In this document: positions 1 through 7,184 of the stretch, piece after piece
Layout: each line of letters begins with the position of its first letter
Position numbering within the stretch: the stretch's first letter is position 1
NCBI GenBank assembly: GCA_943908425.1
Contig: CALTTC010000037.1
Span: forward strand, 1-14,187
Reading direction: 5' to 3'
DNA: 14,187 nt
DNA from: an uncultured Moraxella sp.
GTDB taxonomy: Bacteria > Pseudomonadota > Gammaproteobacteria > Pseudomonadales > Moraxellaceae
Program-made: the position numbers and the translations under genes
The notes under the pieces: generated by a model
What the model was told of the DNA's origin: nothing
What the model saw: the letters and a program-made list of their open reading frames with translations, nothing else
The model's database searches: none

Positions 1-960
1 GACCTTTGCCGTCTGAGTCAAAAAGGGTGTCGTGGTCGGATATGTGGTAGGTGTCGAAGCCTGTGCCGCCGATTAAAGTATCAGAGCCTTGTCCACCGAT
101 GAGGGTGTCGTTGCCAGTACCACCGTTTAAATAATCATTGCCTTTTTCTCCTTTTAGTATATCATCTCCGCCTAGACCAAATATCCTATCATCAGCACCA
201 AATAAAGATGATAGCATCGCTTCATCGCCAATGAGTGTCTCGGATGTATTATTGCCCATAATGACCTCAACAATATAATCATCAGTTAATGGAGCAACCA
301 CTTGTGAAACCGTATAAATACCATCGGATAAAATATTTGAGACTGTTCCAGTCGCCCCATAACTTACACTACTAGCAAGCTCTACCCATTCATCGCCAAG
401 CTGCAAGGCAAAGCCAGTGGCATTTGTTTTATTAAAGAATTCAGCAAAAGAAATGTCTTCATCAGCAGAATTGGTACCGTCTGGATTTTGCTGGGCGTTG
501 ATAATAGCAGTAATAACATCACTTGCGGTAGAAAATATTAAAGAGGTGGCTTTATTTGTCTTACCAGCCAAAGAAGCAACTTCAAAAGTGTTGGCGATAA
601 TATTTTGTAAGTTGGTGGGATTTATTTTTTCATCTTTAAATTTATCCCAAAAACTAGTCAAATTTCTACTAGTCTATAAGTAGCAACTAAGAATTCAGTA
701 GCATAATTTTTAGACGTATCCTCTCCTAAATTTGCAAGCTGAATAAAACTGGTTAAAGTCATTACCGCATTTTCTATAACTGCAGATTGAGCGTGCTGTA
801 ATGGCGTAAAAGTATCATTGGGCTTAGCAGTAGTTGGATTTTGTATTTCATTCTTTAAAGTTTGAATAGATCCAAATAAAGACCAAAGATTGGTCATAAT
901 GGATATCTTACTATTTGCAACATCGGTTACGGTGATTGGATTTCTGGTTAAATTATTCAT
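1..960 (-). pseudogene. RTX calcium-binding repeat protein, frameshifted and cut by the window edge
   Basis: Seen: from ATG 960-958, preceded by GAGGTG at good spacing, the frame runs 100 codons (start MNNLTRNPIT) and stops at TGA 658-660. A second minus-strand frame, open from there to position 1, continues with a globular part and then glycine/aspartate nonapeptides at about 1-205 (GGDDILKGEKGNDYLNGG, GGTGNDTLIGG, GGQGSDTLIGG) and the conserved DTYHISDHDTLFDSDGKG. No plausible start exists in the second frame. Adding one T to the TTT run at 660-662 would join the halves as ...RLVEI-LTSFWDK..., so this looks like one gene with a 1-nt deletion, or a sequencing error. Known: GGxGxDxLx repeats form Ca2+-binding beta-rolls in type I-secreted proteins (FrpC/RtxA type). 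It lies 17 nt after a membrane-protein gene, probably in the same transcript. Its function is not identifiable. Confidence 0.75.
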
Positions 961-977
961 AAAAACACCTCAATTGG

Positions 978-1763
978 TTAGTAAAAAATATAATAAAAAA
1001 ACTTAATAATAGGTTGTAAAAAAACTAATATAACTAAAAATAAACAGTGTGCCAAATCACTAGTTTTTGAGAAAACATAATGAAAAGATTTTGATAAATT
1101 AAATCCATAAGATATTTTAATGTAAAATAAAAGTAATATATATAGATTTAATGAAATTAAAAAAAAATAAACTTTTTTCATTTCATCATTATATTTTTTA
1201 AAAAAATAATCACTAGATATAATTTCGTCTTTGTATTTTATATAATAAGCAATTCTAGCATTATCTATACCATAAATAAAACGAGAAAAACTTTTTCTGA
1301 CACTCACAAAACCAATATCAATATAATCACCATATTGATGAGCATAAGGACATCTACCATAAGTAAACGCAGAGCAATTAATTGATTTATAACCCTGATT
1401 ATTTTCTACCAGCAATACACTATCTGACCTAGTTCTAACAGACTTATATTTTGGAATATAATAGGTATCTATTGCAAGTTGATTACTATCAAATGCTTTA
1501 TTGGGATTTTGTATAGATAAATATTGTGCCATAAATCCAATATACGCTATCAAAATCGTTAATGTCGTAAATGCAACATAAGGGTGGTTTTCTGTAATAT
1601 TTTTTATTTTACTTCTATTTTTCTGTTGAATATAAAAAACAATAGGAAATACAATCATATAAAAAAAAGCCCACATAAAATCCCCAAACCAAAACAATGA
1701 AAATGCTACAAATCCTAAAATAATAAAAGTTTTTTTGGAAAATAATTTTTGGTGGTTTATCAT
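978..1763 (-). CDS. Five-TM membrane protein with a central extracytoplasmic domain, unknown function
   Basis: About 261 aa from ATG 1763-1761. An alternative TTG at 1805-1803 has a better ribosome site (AGGA, 7-nt spacing), would add 14 residues, and overlaps the end of the upstream RTX gene by 7 nt, which would suggest translational coupling; the choice is open. Hydrophobic segments are visible near the N terminus (two close together, around IILGFVAFSLFWF and FFYMIVFPIVFYI), then around FTTLTILIAYIGFMAQYL, and twice at the C terminus (YFFLISLNLYILLLFYI and LFLVILVFLQPIIKFFYYIF). A soluble stretch of ~110 residues, containing two cysteines about 10 residues apart, lies between TM3 and TM4. 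The gene is AT-rich and Lys/Ile/Tyr-rich compared with the housekeeping genes, which suggests acquisition. It sits between two RTX genes, and a partner or immunity role is only an inference from position. I do not recognise the family. Confidence 0.7.
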   Translation of the reverse strand: MINHQKLFSKKTFIILGFVAFSLFWFGDFMWAFFYMIVFPIVFYIQQKNRSKIKNITENHPYVAFTTLTILIAYIGFMAQYLSIQNPNKAFDSNQLAIDTYYIPKYKSVRTRSDSVLLVENNQGYKSINCSAFTYGRCPYAHQYGDYIDIGFVSVRKSFSRFIYGIDNARIAYYIKYKDEIISSDYFFKKYNDEMKKVYFFLISLNLYILLLFYIKISYGFNLSKSFHYVFSKTSDLAHCLFLVILVFLQPIIKFFYYIFY

Positions 1764-1798
1764 AATATAAATCTTAGATAGGTAGCTAATTTTAAATT

Positions 1799-2797
1799 TT
1801 AACAAATATTAATCCTGTCTGTTTTAATACAACCCAAGCAAATATCTTTTAAAATAAAGTCAGTTGGTAGGGCTTTGTCATTAAATAGGATTTGACCTTT
1901 GCCGTCTGAGTCAAAAAGGGTGTCGTGGTCGGATATGTGGTAGGTGTCGAAGCCTTGTTCATCACGGAAAGCATCATCTCCACCATTGCCAATCAAGATG
2001 TCATTACCAGTACCACCATCTAGCAAATCGTTTTTATGGCCACCGATTAAAGTATCATTATCTGCCTTACCGTAAATCACATATTCATCATCAAAGAATT
2101 TATTGGCATCAATGATATCATTACTTGGTTTACCATCAGCATCGCCAACAAAATGAATAACATCAGGTGTAATCCAAAGGGTAAAATAATCAGGTACAAA
2201 GTTATCAAGTGTATCAAGCAATGGCTTGATTAGTACAGGCCAGTTTTCTAAGGTCAGTTTTGCCCCATCTAACACAAAATCATCAATTTCACTTTCGTGA
2301 ATCAGCTGTTTATTATTCCAGTCTGGGTGTGCATTCATTGAGTTGCTAGTAGTGGTGGCATAAAAAGAGATGATGTTAAATACCACATTAACTGGATTAA
2401 ATTTAATCGTTGGCACTTTGCCAATTAAATCCAACAAAGCATCGCCTAAAGCAGCGGTATCGGCAAAGATATCAATGATAAGGGATTTGGAAACATAGCC
2501 ATTGTTATTCTTGCTATCTCTGTCAAACTTATCTATATTATCAGTCAGTCTATCAAGAATTGTTAAATTCTTACTAAAATCAACCGCTTTGGTAATTTTC
2601 TTAAAGGCAGGGGAATCGGTATAATCTTTTAAAATTCCCACCATATCAGAAAACATCAGTTGAAAAGAGTGATAAGTCTCTTCTGAATTGTTTTGGTTAA
2701 AATTGTTAAAAGCCGATCAAAGATTATTAATGGAGCTGGCATAGCTTAGAAACTCCAACGTTTCTTTTTCGGTGGGTACTTGAATTTTAGACATCAT
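1799..2797 (-). pseudogene. RTX-type calcium-binding protein with an in-frame TGA at codon 27
   Basis: Seen: ATG ATG at 2797-2792, six nt after the upstream stop and preceded by GGAGACG, opens MMSKIQVPTEKETLEFLSYA... and meets TGA at 2717-2719. The same frame then continues without a break through ATG 2656 to TAA at 1799, giving ~332 codons if the TGA were sense. A product starting at 2656 would have 285 aa. Numbered from that Met, residues 57-100 are rather hydrophobic, residues ~196-233 carry RTX nonapeptides (DNDTLIGGHKNDLLDGG, GGTGNDILIGNGGDD), and GFDTYHISDHDTLFDSDGKG follows. The end, ...KDICLGCIKTDRINIC, does not look like an RTX tail and suggests C-terminal truncation. Its last coding stretch shares 62 identical bp with positions 1-62. 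Known: such repeats bind Ca2+ after type I secretion. Either a broken gene or an N-terminally shortened product from 2656. Confidence 0.72.
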
Positions 2798-2842
2798 CGT
2801 CTCCTAGGGTTGGTTAAGATAATCGTATAAATAAAACTTTTT
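2781..2842 (-). repeat. Junction cassette copy A
   Basis: About 62 bp that are nearly the same as 3268-3329 (five mismatches in the first ~60 by eye). On the minus strand it encodes the C terminus FYLYDYLNQP and TAG of one gene, then GGAGACG, then the start ATG ATG of the following RTX gene. It is a natural homology block at which partner/RTX modules could be exchanged. Confidence 0.8.
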
Positions 2843-3226
2843 AAAGCCAAATATATTGTATACTTCAACATATTGGACTTTTTTGCAGACATTAGGTTCT
2901 ATGGATAAAAAATTTCTCCTTTTTCTTTGTATGGGTAAATTATTCCACGATTCTGTTCTTAAAACGGACATACCTCTGACTGGAATTATTTCTCTATCAA
3001 TATAATATTCGTCATCTACTCTTATAATATAGTCGTAAGAATATTTTGTCTTTTCCTTGCCAACCACATAAGCACAAGCCTCTTTAAACTTACCATTCTC
3101 TGCCTTTATGACGGCAATATAAGGAAAGAAAACCCATTGACACAGTGCATATAAAATCAATATCACTCCCCCTGCTATTTCCATCGTTCTTGTATGCTTT
3201 TTGTCTTTATCTGTCATTTCACTCAT
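2804..3226 (-). CDS. Small single-pass membrane protein paired with an RTX gene, unknown function
   Basis: About 140 aa from ATG 3226-3224 (MSEMTDKDKKHTRTMEIAGG...); a TTG immediately before it is the only other nearby start. A charged N terminus of ~15 residues is followed by one hydrophobic segment (GVILILYALCQWVFFPYIAV) and then ~100 hydrophilic residues rich in Tyr, Arg and Lys, so it is probably anchored with the C-terminal part outside the cytoplasm. It ends ...FKKFYLYDYLNQP, and the stop TAG is followed after only 6 nt by the RTX start codon, so the two genes are likely translationally coupled. Its 5' end overlaps the relic of another RTX leader. The same C-terminal peptide recurs downstream of the 256-aa ORF at about 3291-3338. 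Size, membrane anchor and tight linkage would fit an immunity or accessory partner of the RTX protein, but that is inference. Family not recognised. Confidence 0.7.
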   Translation of the reverse strand: MSEMTDKDKKHTRTMEIAGGVILILYALCQWVFFPYIAVIKAENGKFKEACAYVVGKEKTKYSYDYIIRVDDEYYIDREIIPVRGMSVLRTESWNNLPIQRKRRNFLSIEPNVCKKVQYVEVYNIFGFKKFYLYDYLNQP

Positions 3227-3284
3227 CAATTTTTACCAAAGTTACCATTGGTTTCTTAGTAGGTGGTTGAATCTTAGGCATCAT
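3219..3284 (-). pseudogene. Relic of an RTX-gene 5' end (21-codon leader)
   Basis: GAGACG followed by ATG ATG at 3284-3279 opens a 21-codon frame, MMPKIQPPTKKPMVTLVKIDE, ending at TGA 3219-3221. Its first 11 residues match the leader of the broken RTX gene starting at 2797 (MMSKIQVPTEK), and the ribosome site and preceding stop context are the same. After ~12 codons the similarity ends and the frame runs into the 5' end of the 141-aa membrane-protein gene, which it overlaps by about 8 nt. The simplest reading is that an RTX gene lost its body by deletion or recombination and only the translation start remains. The leader might still couple translation to the next gene. Confidence 0.55.
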
Positions 3285-3329
3285 CGTCTCCTAGGGTTGA
3301 TTAAGATAATCATATAAATAAAAATTTTT
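3268..3329 (-). repeat. Junction cassette copy B
   Basis: Second copy of the cassette at 2781-2842. Here the FYLYDYLNQP-encoding part is not attached to a related gene: it follows, in the same frame, the TAG that ends the 256-aa membrane ORF (KDKT, TAG, FSSKNFYLYDYLNQP, TAG). The RTX start after it leads only into a 21-codon relic. Both sides of this copy therefore look like recombination leftovers. Confidence 0.8.
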
Positions 3330-3338
3330 GGAACTAAA

Positions 3339-4109
3339 CTAAGTTTTATCTTTAAAAATAATCCGCCCCCAAAAAACAAACCAACCGTAGAAAAATTTAA
3401 TTGAAAAGGCGATAAATATTAACATAAAATTAATTTTAAAACCTTCTAGCCAATAACCTTTGTCGGCGAAAGCTAATAAAAAAGTATCTACATTTTCTAT
3501 AAAAAAAGAAGATGCTAACCAAAGAAAAAACCCCATCACAATAGACCAAGCACAAGCACGGATAAAAGATAAAACACCGTCAATGTATTGTGGGTCTATT
3601 TTATTAATCCCTAGCCAAGCCAATGTTTCCCATAATACGACACAAATTGCAAAAACAGCAGGAATAAAGGTCACCACTCGGATAAAATGATAAAACAATA
3701 GCGTATCACCTACTGGACTGGCAATCAGTGCGTATTCATCACCAAAAGCTTCTTTATAAATGGGTGAATCTAAGCCTTCACTAAAATACAGTATAAAAAA
3801 CCCTTCTGTTTTATGTATTGGTGGCAGTGACAAATTATCTTTAATTGGTCCAATACTCCAATCCACCCAAGCCGGTTGCCATAGCAAAACAGACTGATTA
3901 TTGACCCAAACACCAACATAAAAGACATCAAACATTAAAAAGCAAAATAATAGACCCAAACAGAACGTCTCTAAGCGATTGGGAGGAAAGGAGCCGATTT
4001 GAGCGTTATATTCATAAATCTCATCATAGAACTCATCTTCAATAGCATCTAACTCTTCTTGTATTTCTTGTCTGTCTTTTAATAAAAAATTATTTTTACC
4101 AAGAATCAA
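3339..4109 (-). CDS. Multi-pass membrane protein, unknown function (possibly the C-terminal part of a split gene)
   Basis: 256 aa if the TTG at 4109-4107 is the start; no ATG lies near it and no clear ribosome site is visible. The first ~45 residues are strongly acidic and probably helical (EIQEELDAIEDEFYDEIYEY). Hydrophobic segments follow around FCLGLLFCFLMFDVFYVGVW, FIPAVFAICVVLWETLAWL, AWSIVMGFFLWLASSFFI and FMLIFIAFSIKFFYGWFVFW, with a ~75-residue loop between the first two. The frame is the same as that of the preceding 72-aa ORF; only one TAG (4116-4118) plus two codons separate them. The two may be halves of one ~331-residue protein broken by a nonsense mutation. After its own stop at 3339-3341 the same frame continues for 15 codons into repeat copy B. 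Family not recognised. Confidence 0.55.
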   Translation of the reverse strand: MILGKNNFLLKDRQEIQEELDAIEDEFYDEIYEYNAQIGSFPPNRLETFCLGLLFCFLMFDVFYVGVWVNNQSVLLWQPAWVDWSIGPIKDNLSLPPIHKTEGFFILYFSEGLDSPIYKEAFGDEYALIASPVGDTLLFYHFIRVVTFIPAVFAICVVLWETLAWLGINKIDPQYIDGVLSFIRACAWSIVMGFFLWLASSFFIENVDTFLLAFADKGYWLEGFKINFMLIFIAFSIKFFYGWFVFWGRIIFKDKT

Positions 4110-4115
4110 ACGATA

Positions 4116-4334
4116 CTAAAACAATGGAAAGAAAAAAGTACCACAAATTACCAAAAACCAAGCCATATTAAGAAACAAGACCTGATTAGATGACACGCCT
4201 TGGACGTCAAAATCTAATGTAAGCATTCCAACAAAAAACCAGAATAACCCCATCAGACAATAGTAAAATAGGTGTTTTTCATACAAGCGATTAGAGACAA
4301 GCCAGTCAGAGACGGCATCGGTGTCGTGGGGCAT
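4116..4334 (-). CDS. 72-aa membrane protein, or N-terminal fragment of the split gene
   Basis: Starts at ATG 4334-4332 with GGA a few nt upstream, 42 nt after the murJ stop and in the same direction, so it is probably read from the murJ transcript. About 20 polar residues (MPHDTDAVSDWLVSNRLYEK) precede two hydrophobic segments (LFYYCLMGLFWFFVGMLTL and VLFLNMAWFLVICGTFFF). It ends at TAG 4116-4118, directly after the second TM, which is an abrupt end for a membrane protein, and the next 256-aa ORF continues in frame. I favour an interrupted larger protein, but an independent two-TM protein cannot be excluded from the sequence alone. Confidence 0.5.
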   Translation of the reverse strand: MPHDTDAVSDWLVSNRLYEKHLFYYCLMGLFWFFVGMLTLDFDVQGVSSNQVLFLNMAWFLVICGTFFFPLF

Positions 4335-4376
4335 GGGGTGTCCGTAATTTATAGGTGTGGTTAGAGTAATATAAAA

Positions 4377-5924
4377 TTAGCCATTAAACTTAAGCTGTCG
4401 TGGGCGAAACCCTGTGAGTAATAGCACAATGGCATAAACGCCAGCACCAAGTACGCAAAGCCCCAATAAAGCCAGTGATTTAATAAGCGTGCCTTGGTCA
4501 AAAGGAAAAAAAGGCAACATTATTGCCAAGCACCCTGCCATGGTGGTGGTAGCAAGCCCAAATTGCCCAAATAGCTTTAGCCACTCACCATTAAAGCGGT
4601 AAATATGTTGTTTGTGCAGATGATAATACAAAAGCCCTGCATTCACAAAACTTGCCATCGTGGTTGCAAGGGCAAGTCCTGCGTGCAAGGGCAAGTTAAG
4701 CCAATAAAAACTTGCCACAAACAGCACGCTAAAACCCATATTGGCAAACACAGCGATAATGCCAATTTTGACAGGGGTTTTGGTGTCTTGACGGGCAAAA
4801 AATGCAGGGGCAAAAATTTTGATTAGCATAAAGCCCAAAATACCGCCCGATAACGCTTTTAGCGCAAGTCCGCTCATTATTGCATCATTCATATCAAATT
4901 CCCCACGAATAAATAGCGTTGCCATCAGGGTGTCTGATAGCACAAACATTGCCACCGATGCTGGCATACCAATCAAAATCATGAGCCGTGCTGCCCAATC
5001 TAGCGTTTTTTGGAATTCTTGGACATTATTTTTGGCTTGGCTTTTAGATAGGCTTGGCAAAATCACCGTACCAATTGCCACGCCGATAAGCCCAAGCGGT
5101 AGTTCACTTAGGCGTTCGGCAGCATATAGCCACGATACCGAGCCAGTAATCATTAAGGACGCAAAAACAGTATTTAGCAATAAATTGATTTGTGTTACCG
5201 ATACCCCAAAAATGGCAGGGAGCATTAGCTTTAAAATGCGTTTTACCCCTTCGTGGCGAAAGTCAATTTTGGGGGCAACGAGCAGTTTTTCTTGATATAA
5301 AGCGGGGACTTGTATCAGCATTTGTAGCAATCCAGCCAAAGCCACGGCATAGCCCAATGCCATAATCGGCACAGGCAAATGGGGGGCGATAAATAACGCC
5401 GCCACAATCATCGTTACGTTAAGTAAGACGGGGGCAAAAGCTGGCATCGCAAATCGCCCATAGCTTTGCAAAATACTGCCCAAAAATGCCGTCATAGAAA
5501 TAAATAAAAGATAAGGAAAGGTTAGACGTAATAGAGCACTTGCCGTTTCGGATTTTGTGTCGTCAAATCCTGGGGCAAATAAAGCAATCACATAGGGGGC
5601 AAAAGCAATGACCACCACACTTAAGGTAGACAAAATAAGCATCAACGCCCCTGAGACACGACTGATTAAAATTTTGATGCTTGCCAAATCCTGCGTTTCT
5701 TTATATTCGGTCAAAACAGGCACAAAGGCTTGACTAAACGCTCCTTCGGCAAACAGTCGCCGTAAAAAATTGGGAATCTTAAAAGCGACCAAAAAAGCGT
5801 CCATTAGTCCGCCTGCCCCAAACACGCCAAGTAATACCATATCTCGCACTAGCCCCAAAATGCGTGATAGCATGGTCATAAAACTTACAATCATGGTAGA
5901 GCGAAAAAGGCGACTTTTTGCCAT
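4377..5924 (-). CDS. murJ: Lipid II flippase MurJ (MviN family)
   Basis: 515 aa, the usual MurJ length, starting at ATG 5924 with AGGTAA at good spacing. Role (known for the family): moves the peptidoglycan precursor lipid II from the inner to the outer face of the cytoplasmic membrane; essential in most rod-shaped and coccal bacteria. Seen: hydrophobic throughout, compatible with 14 TM helices, with the MurJ N-terminal signature SFMTMLSRILGLVRD (residues 14-28) and MDAFLVAFKIPNFLRRLFAE (41-60) followed by GAFSQAFVP. R27, D42 and R55 appear to correspond to E. coli R24, D39 and R52, the functionally important charged residues of the central cavity. The protein ends LTGFRPRQLKFNG. No strong terminator is visible after it, so the accessory membrane/RTX genes may receive read-through from murJ. 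Confidence 0.96.
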   Translation of the reverse strand: MAKSRLFRSTMIVSFMTMLSRILGLVRDMVLLGVFGAGGLMDAFLVAFKIPNFLRRLFAEGAFSQAFVPVLTEYKETQDLASIKILISRVSGALMLILSTLSVVVIAFAPYVIALFAPGFDDTKSETASALLRLTFPYLLFISMTAFLGSILQSYGRFAMPAFAPVLLNVTMIVAALFIAPHLPVPIMALGYAVALAGLLQMLIQVPALYQEKLLVAPKIDFRHEGVKRILKLMLPAIFGVSVTQINLLLNTVFASLMITGSVSWLYAAERLSELPLGLIGVAIGTVILPSLSKSQAKNNVQEFQKTLDWAARLMILIGMPASVAMFVLSDTLMATLFIRGEFDMNDAIMSGLALKALSGGILGFMLIKIFAPAFFARQDTKTPVKIGIIAVFANMGFSVLFVASFYWLNLPLHAGLALATTMASFVNAGLLYYHLHKQHIYRFNGEWLKLFGQFGLATTTMAGCLAIMLPFFPFDQGTLIKSLALLGLCVLGAGVYAIVLLLTGFRPRQLKFNG

Positions 5925-6114
5925 AAGGGTTACCTGTGTTGGTAGGAAGTGGGGTGAATTAAAGTGTTAAATTGTTAAAGTATTGAGTTGCTATTTTAGT
6001 GCAAGGTTTTGTTATGGGTTTTTTGCTATTAAAGTCTTTACGATAAGTTTTGTAAGATAAGCAAGGGTTATCCGATAAACTTGATGGCAATATAGACTTC
6101 ATAAGCTTAAGGAT

Positions 6115-6324
6115 TTATTGCTTAGCATTATACCAAGATTGACCGTTCATAGTAAAATTTGTGCAATAGCAAATCTTAACAGCAAATTTTAAAGGCAGTG
6201 GGCAATTAAAACCCAATGACCAATGCAATGACCAAAGAAAAATACTGCCCAAAATTAAAAACATTCGCAAAAAACGCCAACCAAATAGTAGCAGGCAAAT
6301 AACCCTATGGCTAACCGCTTGCAA
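6115..6324 (-). CDS. Doubtful small hydrophobic protein downstream of ampD
   Basis: 69 codons from TTG 6324, overlapping the ampD end by 14 nt; the first in-frame ATG is at 6264 and would give 49 aa. Neither start has a clear ribosome site. The N-terminal half is very hydrophobic (CLLLFGWRFLRMFLILGSIF) and is followed by a Cys-containing stretch (GFNCPLPLKFAVKICYC). Direction and position fit an ampD operon, where ampD is often followed by a membrane-protein gene (ampE in enterics), but this is far too short to be AmpE and does not resemble it. It could be a real small membrane protein or a chance open frame in AT-rich DNA. Confidence 0.3.
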   Translation of the reverse strand: MQAVSHRVICLLLFGWRFLRMFLILGSIFLWSLHWSLGFNCPLPLKFAVKICYCTNFTMNGQSWYNAKQ

Positions 6325-6913
6325 TCAGCTGTCTTAAGCGTCTCCAGTCCAACGCCCCGGGGTCGGTTTTGCGATTGGGGGCAATATCACTATGTCCTGC
6401 CAAATGCCTTTGGGTATGGGGGTAAGCTTGATGTATGGCTTTGATGGCGTTTTTTAGTGCCAAATACTGCTGATCGCTAAAACCGCTTGTGTCTGTGCCT
6501 TCAAGCTCAATACCAATGCTAAAATCATTGCAATCGCTTTGTCCTAAATAGCTTGATGCTCCTGCGTGCCATGCCCTGTCATTAAAATTGACGTATTGAA
6601 TGATAGTACCATCTCGCAAAATAAACAGATGTGCCGATACTTTTAAGTCCTTGATGGTCGCAAAATAAGGATGCTCGCTTGGGTTTAGACGGTTGGTGAA
6701 TAAGGCGGTAACATAATGATTGCCGTCTTGGTCGGTTTTGCCAAATTGATTGGGGGGTAAGCTTATGTTGTGAATGATAATGGCATAAATTTGCCCATGG
6801 GGGCGATTATTAAAATTGGGGGAAGCAATTTGAATGGCGGTATTTAGTACGCCGTCTGTGATGGTCAATGGAGTGTCGTTACTTTTGCTTTTTTTGGGGG
6901 ATAAAATTGCCAT
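6311..6913 (-). CDS. ampD: 1,6-anhydro-N-acetylmuramyl-L-alanine amidase AmpD
   Basis: 200 aa, starting at ATG 6913. Reaction (known): a cytoplasmic zinc amidase that cuts the bond between anhydro-N-acetylmuramic acid and L-alanine in recycled muropeptides; in many gammaproteobacteria it thereby keeps AmpR-type beta-lactamase regulation off. Seen: amidase_2 fold signatures in order, AIIIHNISLPP with H48, the HLFILRDGTIIQYV strand pair (95-108), AWHAGAS (114-120), FSIGIELEG (131-139) and LAGHSDIAPNRKTDPG with H174, K182 and D184. The spacing H174-K182-D184 matches H154-K162-D164 of the Citrobacter enzyme, and H48 matches H34, so zinc ligands and catalytic residues are present. There is no signal peptide, as expected for AmpD. 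The first ~20 residues (PKKSKSNDTP) are a polar extension relative to shorter homologues. A promoter candidate lies 32 nt upstream. Confidence 0.95.
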   Translation of the reverse strand: MAILSPKKSKSNDTPLTITDGVLNTAIQIASPNFNNRPHGQIYAIIIHNISLPPNQFGKTDQDGNHYVTALFTNRLNPSEHPYFATIKDLKVSAHLFILRDGTIIQYVNFNDRAWHAGASSYLGQSDCNDFSIGIELEGTDTSGFSDQQYLALKNAIKAIHQAYPHTQRHLAGHSDIAPNRKTDPGALDWRRLRQLIASG

Positions 6914-6944
6914 TAGGTTTTATATTTGGTGCTAAAGATAAGCT

Positions 6945-6973
6945 ATTTTAAAGCGATGGTCTTTGGTTGTCTA
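6945..6973 (-). promoter_or_regulatory. Candidate sigma-70 promoter of ampD
   Basis: On the minus strand TAGACA (6973-6968), a 17-nt spacer and TAAAAT (6950-6945): each hexamer has one mismatch to consensus and the spacing is ideal. It ends 32 nt before the ampD start. Found by eye; no transcript evidence. Confidence 0.45.
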
Positions 6974-7075
6974 TTTTTATTGTCTAAATTGTGCTACTTT
7001 TTTAAAAAATGGGCGACTGATTGATGTTTTTGGCAGAGGTTTTTTGGCTTATTTATGTTTTTTAAGTTGATTTAC

Positions 7076-7104
7076 TTGCCGTACTTCGTGAATGATGGCA
7101 TTAT
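7076..7104 (+). promoter_or_regulatory. Weak candidate promoter of trpF
   Basis: TTGCCG at 7076-7081 followed after 17 nt by CATTAT at 7099-7104; an overlapping TATATA lies a few bases later at a less good distance. It lies ~80 nt before the trpF start in the ampD/trpF divergent spacer. No Trp-rich leader peptide or TrpR-like operator could be recognised here. Confidence 0.25.
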
Positions 7105-7184
7105 ATAAACGCCAGAGTGAATAAATGGTAATATTAAGTAAAAGAATAGGACAATGGTAATATGATGATGGCGATGGCGTGATG

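Noticed and set aside
417..683. Plus-strand 88-aa open frame opposite the left RTX gene
   Set aside because: It is antisense to clear RTX coding sequence and has no ribosome site or recognisable protein character.
2717..2719. Selenocysteine or programmed readthrough at the TGA of the RTX gene
   Set aside because: No SECIS-like hairpin was evident and several neighbouring genes are also broken, so plain decay is simpler.
5959..6102. Minus-strand 47-codon frame between murJ and the small hydrophobic ORF (starts MKSILPSSL)
   Set aside because: Almost no acidic residues, composition of random AT-rich DNA, no ribosome site.
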